From: Styela clava
Lineage: Eukaryota > Chordata > Ascidiacea > Stolidobranchia > Styelidae
Reading direction: 5' to 3'
Assembly (NCBI RefSeq): GCF_964204865.1
Contig: NC_135254.1
Coordinates: 1,803,001-1,867,000 of the forward strand
Length of the DNA: 64,000 nt
In this document: in pieces, positions 56,601 through 64,000 of the stretch
Layout: each line of letters opens with the position of its first letter
Numbering within the stretch: the first letter of the stretch is position 1
Made by a program: the position numbers and the translations under genes
Notes under the pieces: model-generated
Databases searched by the model: none
What the model saw: only the letters and a program-made list of their open reading frames with translations
Told to the model about the DNA's origin: nothing

Positions 56601-57192
56601 ATTGCGGCTGCAGGGTGCTTCCCTTAACCGCTGGTCAGTTACTGCTTCCACCACCATCAAGTCCTGGCTTCTTAAAACAAATACCTAAATAATCCCACAT
56701 ATGACATGAAATTTTAACCGGACGAGAGGCCGTGGTTGGCAATATGGTTAAGCCATCTTATCGACTTTCCTCTCCTGGGGTTAATCATGTAAATCCTATC
56801 CTAAATCCTATATACAGGGTCTTTATATGGTCCCTTCATAATTTCAATTTTGTTATGAAGACAGTTCTAAATAAATCTTAACCAAGTTTGTTGTTTTTTT
56901 AATCAGTAATTGTTCAAGTATTTTTACTTCATTTAATACATCTGTGAGGTCCAAAACAATATAATGTATCGATAAATTCCCTTCGCAATTTTAAAAAAAA
57001 TTTAAGATTTCATTTCATTGACACCCTGTATATTTAATTGTCCAGGTTCCAGACTCCGCTCTTGAAACCTGCAATGAATTTAAGAATATGGAAGGAAAAT
57101 GGTTCATGGACCCAGCGATTGATAAAACCATCATCGCAAAGAAAGTCAACAAAGATGTTGAATCGAAGATTGAGCAACCGAGCGAGAGTTAG
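50683..57192 (+). CDS. Phytanoyl-CoA dioxygenase (PhyH) family protein
   Basis: Nine exons: 50683-50701, 51314-51404, 51932-52118, 52650-52741, 53720-53810, 54169-54255, 55110-55192, 56207-56318 and 57046-57192, consistent phases, 302 residues. It is an Fe(II)/2-oxoglutarate oxygenase: iron ligands His126 and Asp128 in WHQDYG, the distal His215 in [10 protein letters not shown], and a following arginine cluster (STRRR) that should bind 2-oxoglutarate. The blocks [32 protein letters not shown] and [13 protein letters not shown] are typical of this family. Substrate is unknown: it is not close enough to human PHYH or PHYHD1 to name. There is no C-terminal SKL-type peroxisome signal (it ends in EQPSES). 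The first exon, with only six codons plus one base, is chosen because its ATG leads to a phase-matching donor; this part is the least certain. Introns carry many MITEs and SINEs. Confidence 0.85.
51434..51680 (+). repeat. Three-copy G-rich tandem repeat in PhyH intron 2
   Basis: Degenerate units of about 85-90 bp with TTAGGGGGTGGGGAG, ATCTTTATATAAACTA and GGTCATATGAGTGCTTCA. Confidence 0.6.
52873..53106. mobile_element. Palindromic MITE in PhyH intron 4
   Basis: Full-size copy, flanked by A-rich sequence. The arms keep CCAAGATGGCGGACATCGG and its inverse. An R1 fragment follows at 53391-53485. Confidence 0.75.
54460..54870 (-). mobile_element. SINE copies in PhyH intron 6
   Basis: A 3' part (54460-54615) and a longer copy (about 54625-54870), both minus strand. 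The latter keeps the B box and the TGATGGTGGAAGAAGCCGTAA body. Confidence 0.65.
55225..56061 (+). mobile_element. Old SINE fragments and a short palindromic MITE in PhyH intron 7
   Basis: 55225-55345 and 55572-55770 are decayed SINE heads and bodies on the plus strand. 55950-56061 is a short-subfamily palindromic MITE (CAAGATGTCGCACAACCTG and inverse). Confidence 0.5.
56338..56812. mobile_element. Two SINE copies facing each other in PhyH intron 8
   Basis: 56338-56605 minus strand, 56610-56800 plus strand, the latter with CGAGAGGCCGTGGTTGGC and CTTATCGACTTTCCTCTCC. Confidence 0.6.
56815..57028. mobile_element. TA-flanked MITE ending 17 bp before exon 9 of the PhyH gene
   Basis: Starts CAGGGTCTTTATATGGTCCC after TA and ends CATTGACACCCTG before TA. 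It has the same inner sequence as 48110-48293. The exon 9 acceptor (GTCCAG) follows at once, so the branch point must lie in or beside the element. Confidence 0.65.
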
Positions 57193-58213
57193 AAAGGAAA
57201 TTCAAATTTATATGACCGCCGTATCATTATTATATGTGCATAAAACCATCAAGTATAAGTTTATTTTGACTTCATAATCAGCATAATAGACGTTGAAATA
57301 ATTGATGAAAACAAATAAAAAACTGATTATAGAATTAAGAGAGTTGATAGAACATCATGGTAAGTTTTAAAGCGTACAGAATTTTAATTGTCTGCCAAAA
57401 AGTTGCCTAAAAAAGGTAGTACATTTAACTCAAGTTAAATTGCATATTGAATAAATTGATAAAAATTATCGAGTATCGATATCGAGTTTTAGTTTTCACT
57501 CTCTCCACCCTGAAATGCCATATTTACGTTTTTTTTTCTATTTCTATTATTTGTGTAGTGTATTTTCGGTATGATTGAAACAGACTGACTGCCTGAATAG
57601 TTTGCTCATGATCATATTTTTACTTTCCAAAAATGTTGAAATTCACAAGAATAATATAGTTATTAGAGTACTAATAAGATGAATAAAAGTATTTTCTGGT
57701 CGTTTCAACTTCAATTTGTAAGGTGGTAAATTGTGCATAAAATAAAAACCTTTTCTGACCCGTCTTATCAGCTTTTGTATCTCCCAAAGATAAATCTGTC
57801 CTTTTTCTTCTGTTTGAAAATTATCTCAATACTGGTGCAATAATGTGATTTTTATCGAAGTAATTATCAAATAAATTGATTTTAATTATACTTGAGCTTT
57901 CTGCAATGGCAGATTTTTTACAAATTTTAAATGGGATTGTTATGTACCCAGGTGTGTTCTTGTATTTCTAGTTTATTTCCATTTATCGTATTTGAGAGAG
58001 TGAGAATTAGCGATGTCGCAATATGTTTATCTTGCACGCTATTGGTTGCGGTATTTGACCGACGACGAAACTTGCTCTTAGTTAGTTTCCTGTGTTGCTC
58101 TTGTTGTGCGTGAGGGGATTCAGGACTGTGAGTTGTGTGAATTTCGAGACTCCAATCTATGCGTTACAGGGATGCCAAAACAATTGATTCTAACAACGCT
58201 TTAACCGGTAAGT

Positions 58214-58607
58214 AGAGCTGGGCATTTTAGAATACCTTGTGATTTCAGAATCGAATCGAATAATTTTCTCGAATCGAATCTAGAATACTTGAAAATATAT
58301 AATTGTAAGCGACTTTATTATAGTAATTGGTCCTCTCAACAAATGAATTACTGAAGACATAGAATAAATCACTCAGATAGATTACTGAGCGTTCACACAG
58401 AATAACAAACACGTTTTATCAATAACTCACTACAGAAAATAGTCATATGTTAGAATTTCGTTGAAAAAATATAACTCCAAAAAAAAAAAAAATTGGGGAA
58501 TTCACCTCGACCATTGGCGGAAAGATAGAAACAAGATGGCGGCGATTCGAAATTTAGCTTTGAACCAATTCAAATAATTTACTATTCGATTCGAAATGCC
58601 CAGCCCT
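58214..58607. mobile_element. Inverted-end element, 394 bp
   Basis: AGAGCTGGGCATTTTAG at the left mirrors CGAAATGCCCAGCCCT at the right. Flanks ACCGGTAAGT and ACCGGTAGGT match at 9 of 10. Inside are TCGAATCGAAT repeats. Confidence 0.6.
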
Positions 58608-58713
58608 ACCGGTAGGTCTCGTTTAATGACTATTAGCCTTGCTCGGTGGCGCTCGAAGGTTTTGAATTTTGTATGTATTTGGATTTCTTTTTGTTCCGCT
58701 GTAAACTTTTTTT

Positions 58714-58951
58714 GGGGGCTCCCGAAGTATGCGAACCAAGATGGCGGACATCGGAATGTAATATATGTACTAGGTTAGGGTTAGGCCATAATTTTAGGTG
58801 TAAATACTACGGGAGGCTCTTGGCTAGTCGTCGAACTGATAATAGGACTAAAATAAGGAAAACTGAAAAAAAATTATCGCCTAACCCTAACCTGTTACCC
58901 ATGTTACGTTCCGATGTCCGCCATCTTGGTTCGCATACTTCGGGAGCACCC
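58714..58951. mobile_element. Palindromic MITE, 238 bp
   Basis: Same length as the 42917 copy. Flanked by CTTTTTTT on both sides (58706-58713 and 58952-58959). Confidence 0.8.
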
Positions 58952-61012
58952 CTTTTTTTTCATAATATAATGGTCGACTCCTCCCTCCAATATATTAATT
59001 ACTGTTAGATTTAATCATGGGTGTCGCTGCTCGTTAACCAGTTTTGGTTTCTCGCGCCACCTTTCACCCTGAAATGCCATATTCGAGTCTCTTCTTTCTA
59101 TTGTTCGCATGAGGTGTATTTTCTTTATGGCGATGGAATAAATACTGATTAGAATTGGAACTTAGTTGACAATAAGTTTTTCAAACTGAACTGAAACAAG
59201 AGCAGTTTATTGAATTTTTTTTTATAAGTGTCGCTTGTTCACACATGTTATTCAATCTGAGCTTCATAGTTTTAAAACTTGTTTTCTCAAGTTCGGAGCT
59301 GGAGTTTAAATTTCGTTCAGACTGAAATCAGGACGAGGTATTGTTTATTAAAGTTTTCAATCAACGCTCATCAAGCCTTCTTTCCACTCTCACTCAACAA
59401 GGCCTTTTACAAGAAACTACTGACATCTAACATCGTGTAAGAAGCTGAAATTGTTTTGAAAAAACAGCATCTTTCCAATTTGTCATTGCAAACCTCTTTT
59501 ATTACATGGAATAGGATTTTACATATTTTTCCCTGGGAGAGGAAAGCAGATTAGATGGCTTAACCATATGGCGAACCATGGCCGCTCGCCAGTCCATATT
59601 GGGTATGAGATTAGTTAGCCAGTTACTTGTTTTCGGAAGCATGAACTTGATGGTGGAGGAAGCCGCAACTGACCAGCGGTTACGTGAACCACCCTACAAT
59701 CCTCTCGCACTTAATTATCCCAGCATGGGATTCAAAACTGCGAACCTACGCAGAGTAATCAGAGGTGCGGTGGCGAGCCTATTCCAAATGCTTAGCATGA
59801 TGAGCCACACAGCCGCACCAGATCTATAATCTGGGCAACACAGTTAAATTGAATGCTAGTCCGCGAAGAAACTCAGATCAGACGTCTGGTGTAAATTTTA
59901 ACTGTCACAGCAAAAACTTTTTTCACGATAATGACTCAATTTATCTTGGTATTTAAAATTTTAATTAAAAAACATGAAAATCGATTCCATTACGAGATAA
60001 AACATAAAAAACAAACAAAACTCATAAAAATTGAGGTAAAAGACACAAAACATGCAAAATTTACACACGGAAATATTCACTATAAAACAGTGTTCCCTTA
60101 TCATAAAATCCAATTGTCATTCTAATGGATTAGATGAGAATTTAATAAAAATTAAAACTTTTCAGGATTTCATGTAAAAGTTGGATTCAGAGATAAATAT
60201 TAAATATATATTGCCAAAATCATCTCAACAATATTCAAACCATCTAAACCCTAACTGTGAACATTTTTTTATTAGAAAAATTGGTTAAAGCGAGGGAATG
60301 TAAGTTCACTCAGAAGTTAAAGGGGGCTCATATCTGAGCAAAGTTACGGGCACTCATTCAGAAGTACTCATCTCTCAGTAAAATTATGAGCACTCACTTC
60401 CAAATAAAAGAGACCCATCTCTGAGCGCAGTGAGAGGGGAAAGAAGAGTTTGAGAAGGTAAAGGTAGGGATGTATCAGAAGTTTGCTCTCTTTAAAATAG
60501 CGGCTGAAACACAATCTCAGTGACACATATATATATAAAACGGTGACCGAACATTTGAACCCATACATTTTCACCCGTATATCCGCGGGTTCAGTCTATA
60601 TGTGGGTGCTAAAACCCATGGAGTAAAGTTGGTATGGGTTCAAATATCCATAAAACAAAAAATAGTTCCATAGGTGCAATTGTCATGGGTTCAAATGTAA
60701 TGAAACCATATAATACTTCTCATTAACTTCCAGAAACTAACTGGGAGTCTGTATGCGTAGTGGGGAGGGTATGGAGAGTTTTTAAGTAGGAAAGCATTGC
60801 TATAAAATAAATAATAATAGTTGCAACTCGCATAATAGGGTTCACAGGATTAACATATTCATCAGGGGGAGTGGAAAGCCGATAAGGTGGGTTAACCATA
60901 TGGCGAACCACGGCCTCTCGTCCTGTTACTCACGTCAGGTAAGAGTTATATAGCCAGGTATTTGTTTCAGATGTGTGGATTTTAGTTCACATATAAATAT
61001 TCCTCATTAACT

Positions 61013-62692
61013 TTAAGAAAAAAACTCGTGGTTGAGCGCTTCTTTCGCAGACAACCTAGTGAGAGGATTGACGTCTAATAATTTATTCAGCAAATCGTAA
61101 GCAGAGGCTGGTATGGTTTCCATGGGGTAGGGGGGAATGTAGACGTGTGATGCCAGTTTCTGTGTTTTATTCTTTGTGAAGGTACTAGGACTGTTTGATG
61201 AGGCTGAGTGTTGGATTGTAGACGCAGGTTTGATGAAACCTGTTAACATAAAGTGATAGATGTTGATGTTGTTATGAAAATGCAGTTTCTTTGGTACCTT
61301 CGTAGTATATGTACCAGGTTAGGGCATAATTTTATTCCGATTCATCTTATTTTAGTTCTCACAAGAGTTCGGGGACTGTCTGTGTTAGTCAAGTGAATAT
61401 ACCCATGTCCATAGGTATACACAACTTGAAGAATAGGCGAACAAAATTAGTTACTTTCATATTGGTACATACACTTCTGAAGTGCCTTTTTTTAAATACT
61501 TTGTGTGATTTCCCTTCTCTAGCTCTTTCCTTGATAATGTTGTCTTCAACCAGTTCAAGTTTGCCACTTTTATTGACTCAATTATAAATTCGCTACACTT
61601 TTTGCCAGTATGAGGTTTGCTTTTATATATATTTATAGTTTGTGGGATTCGGGCAATTTAACTGTTGTTCCTCAAGCTTTTGGAACGTTCTAGTGTGGGG
61701 TTCCGCCCCACCAAGAAAGAATAGGCCACCATGTGTCACTTCACGGAGTGTTAGACAATCGTATATGGGTGCTCTGCAACGCATTCAGCCTTAAAGGTAA
61801 TTGCGTGACTGAGAACTCCCAACATTAAGCTATTTTAATCTTCCTACCGAAATTCTTACCTTCTTTTTTCTCCTCTGAAATTTTTCTGAACGTTTCCACA
61901 ACATTCTTCAAATTATGACCAGAACAGAAAAACGGTGACGTCAGTTTTTTACCTGCAAACGAAATAAATGATATATAAAAAAATTATTCAAAAAATCGGA
62001 CATTTGGTGATTAAGACGACCTCAGTGATTGGTTTACATCTCAGATGTCAATTTTACCATTGGACTCACTTGCTCACATATAGAACTCTTTAGTTTGTAG
62101 GGTCGGGTTATATGCAAATTTTGGTGCTCCCGCAGTATGTGAACCGAGGTGGCGAACAGCCTAACGTAGTATGTGTACCAGGTTAGAGTTAGGCCATAAT
62201 TGTATGCCAATTCCTCCTTATTTTAGTTCTATTACGAGTTCGGGGACTAGCCATGTGACTGCCGTAGTATTTGTACCTGAAATTATGGCCTAACCCTAAT
62301 CTGGTACATATAGTACATTCCTATGTCCGCCATCTTGGTTTATATACTTCAGGAGTACCATGAAACCCATAAATTTCGAAAAGACTAAAGATTAGTGCGA
62401 TGGGCTCATGTAGGCCAGCGGTTTTCGACCCACCAAAGGGGCCACAGAGCAGTTGGAGGGAGTTCACAATGCGCAAAACTGCATTTACTTTCCCTTCACA
62501 AGCAAACTCCCCTAGTTTCCCTTCTCCCTAGTTTCATTGCTTAATAAGGTTATTTCACAAGATATTTCCACTTTATTGAGCATGAATTGTTTGAACAAAA
62601 TGCGATTTGGAATCTACCAGTCAAAATAACACTATAAATACCACTGGAATGATAATTAAGTGGGTCATAAGTTCTATGAGCCTCCGGAAAAG

Positions 62693-62730
<38 letters not shown>

Positions 62731-63360
62731 CCAGTGTTCCCTCTAAGGTGAGCGCGCGCACACAGCTATCAGAGGCTGCGCACACGCATAGATTAACTGC
62801 GCACAGACGTATTTCGATGTAATGTAACCATGTTCTCGGTTGGCAGGTTGAGAAAGTTTGTTGTTGGCCCACCCATTACTCGCTTGGAACGCCAAAATTT
62901 CTTCATTGGTTTTTGCACAAATATTAGTCATTTCCAAAAAAGTGCGCACACACCAAAATTACTGTGCACACATACCACAAAAAATTAGAGGGAACATTGT
63001 ATATAACAAATATTAACACTCTGAAGTAAAATTATCAGCTGTAATCACAAAAATTCGCTCACCACAACTTCAACTATTTTTTCTGAATCAAACACGGCTA
63101 GTAAATCAGACATTTGGCGATAGAGAAAGAAAACGGAACGAGGAAAACAATGAAATTATCTATAGCTCAAAGAAAAAAAAGACTAAAGCATAGAATAGAA
63201 ATAGGCTTACCACAACAACGAGCAATTTTCTTAATTTTTTCTGAACCAAACACTGCTATCATTTGTGCTAGAGATTCCATATCATCGGACGGTTTGAAGA
63301 ACGGGTATCGGCCTGTCAGTAGCGAAAGAAACATAACACCGGCTGACCAAACATCCACAG
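61013..63360 (-). CDS. CDC7: CDC7 protein kinase, last three exons (gene continues left on the minus strand beyond the window end)
   Basis: Minus strand exons, in order: 63360-63211, 61952-61860 and 61239-61013, GT-AG borders, all joined in phase 1. Exon one starts within the kinase domain, at AVDVWSAGVMFLSLLTGRYP (subdomain IX, with the invariant aspartate), then FFKPSDDMESLAQMIAVFGS. The second (KKLTSPFFCSGHNLKNVVE) belongs to the CDC7-specific region. The third holds a short insert and the C-terminal YDLLNKLLDVNPLTRLSAKEALNHEFF (kinase subdomain XI with the arginine), then stops. CDC7 with its DBF4 partner phosphorylates the MCM helicase to fire replication origins in the nucleus. The N-terminal catalytic lobe lies outside the window. 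The human C-terminal insert between these blocks is longer, so the insert is reduced here. Confidence 0.88.
61292..61435. mobile_element. Shortened palindromic MITE in CDC7 intron
   Basis: Carries GTAGTATATGTACCAGGTTAG and GAGTTCGGGGACTGTCTGTG like the 48494 copy; both share the same internal loss. Confidence 0.55.
62122..62359. mobile_element. Palindromic MITE in CDC7 intron
   Basis: GTGCTCCCGCAGTATGTGAACC at the left, CTTCAGGAGTACC at the right. The left GATGGCGG has decayed to GAGGTGGCG while the right is intact. Confidence 0.7.
62697..62729. repeat. (AT)n microsatellite
   Basis: About 16 AT units, bordering the element that follows. Confidence 0.9.
62732..62999. mobile_element. hAT-like MITE, 268 bp
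   Basis: CAGTGTTCCCTCTAAGG at the left and TTAGAGGGAACATTG at the right. Duplicated target TATATAAC at 62724-62731 and 63000-63007. Inside it is rich in GCGCACA/TGTGCGC motifs. Confidence 0.8.
63063..63115 (-). pseudogene. Partial duplicate of a CDC7 exon
   Basis: Minus strand, reads SDLLAVFDSEKIVEVV followed by a donor-like GTGAGC, against QMIAVFGSEKIKKIA in the real exon at 63211-63360. About three quarters of the bases match over 33 positions. It lies in the intron just downstream. A matching acceptor is not evident. Confidence 0.4.
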
Positions 63361-63562
63361 CTGTAAAAACAAGAATATTTTTGTGAGATTTCATACAATA
63401 CCCTTAGAAAAAAAAGGGGGATATTTTCATTAAATACTCAAGAACAGGGGGATGTTTTTATCCCACAATCACCCAGCAAGAAGGGGGTGGTTATCGGTCA
63501 TGTGACCGCTTACGTGTTTCGGTGTGTACGGCATGTTACTATTTGTAAGATTGGCTTATATG

Positions 63563-64000
63563 TAGGGATGGCCAATACCGAATAGTTCCCTATTTCGAAT
63601 ACATTCGAAATTATTATTTTCGAATATGAAATTTCGAATACTTCGAAAATAAAATCCAGTAATAGAATCTAAGTGTATGAAGGAATTTTCATACAATAAA
63701 CAATGGAATAACTTCTATTTACAACCTGGATATATTACCAGGCATTTCATGTTTGCAGATTATTGCGATATATATTTTATATAACATGAGTTCTTGTGTT
63801 AATTAACAGAATTAAAATAATACGACAGGGCATTTTAAATAGTGGTATCGGTGATGGATTTGAATGCTCGCGCAACACAAAATCATCCTAGTAAAACGCC
63901 CATACTTTTAAATACCATTATCCAAATTATTTGTCAAAAAGCGGGATAAAGTATGAGTTCTTTTTCAGACTTGTGACAATTTTTTCGTGAGTACAAAAAT
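63563..64000. mobile_element. Left end of a hAT-like element, running off the window
   Basis: TAGGGATGGCCAATACCGAATAG and the following TTCGAATACATTCGAAA repeats match the left end of the 2.1-kb element at 45251. The first base is T instead of C. The right end is not in the window. Confidence 0.55.

Larger units (their letters stand above)
57193..61012. other. PhyH-CDC7 intergenic region
   Basis: Tail-to-tail interval. Holds an R1 fragment (57240-57420) and a duplicated patch (about 57495-57585 and 59060-59150, sharing CACCCTGAAATGCCATATT). Also a 394-bp inverted-end element (58214-58607), a palindromic MITE (58714-58951), SINEs (59508-59825 and 60842-60990, minus), and a TGGGTTCA-containing repeat near 60550-60720. 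No gene was found. Confidence 0.5.

Noticed and set aside
58716..58953. Telomeric insertion because of TTAGGGTTAGG
   Set aside because: Only two hexamers are present in each arm, and they occur at the same place in every MITE copy.
62607..62949. Open frames around the AT repeat
   Set aside because: They are translations of the (AT)n tract and the adjacent MITE.

Overview
This is a eukaryotic, animal window. It is AT-rich, with short exons split by GT-AG introns, many small DNA transposons with intact target-site duplications, a tRNA-derived SINE family, and metazoan proteins (SMN, torsin-1A-interacting protein/LAP1, a PhyH-family dioxygenase, CDC7 kinase). The compact genes, the local array of secreted C-type-lectin-like genes and the LAP1 homologue suggest an invertebrate deuterostome, perhaps an ascidian. 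I cannot fix the species from the sequence alone.

Layout. Positions 1-23,400 hold a tandem cluster of a six-exon secreted lectin-like gene: the last exon of copy A, then copies B (1608-3661), C (9997-11994) and D (17352-21189). Between C and D lies the scar of a deleted further copy near 13,146. Each gene is 202-204 codons with a signal peptide, a short two-cysteine segment, a 16-nt microexon, a lysine-rich helix exon and a C-type lectin-like fold on two exons. The intervals are mosaics of duplicated flank carrying six copies of an ETS/CRE promoter-like module. Copy B has lost an essential splice donor. Copy D carries a 1.7-kb hAT-like insertion in intron 2, and the matching empty site is preserved in copy B.

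Positions 23,450-37,790 are gene-poor: a decayed LINE ORF1 between direct repeats, several MITE-like elements, CCGGTACC-rich tandem duplications, G-rich minisatellite-like arrays in inverted arrangement, and a dispersed repeat (here called R1).

Positions 37,793-64,000 hold housekeeping genes: an intronless SMN gene (+), a five-exon torsin-1A-interacting protein gene (+), a nine-exon PhyH dioxygenase gene (+), and the last three visible exons of CDC7 (-). Introns and spacers are packed with a palindromic MITE family whose arms contain AAGATGGCGG and TTAGGGTTAGG motifs, with SINE copies, and with hAT-like elements flanked by clear 8-bp duplications.

The four housekeeping genes have no evident shared pathway: SMN acts in snRNP assembly, LAP1 at the inner nuclear membrane with torsin, PhyH in Fe(II)/2-oxoglutarate oxidation, and CDC7 in replication origin firing. 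The lectin cluster is the accessory region. Its promoter duplications, gene loss and splice decay are the most distinctive features of the window.
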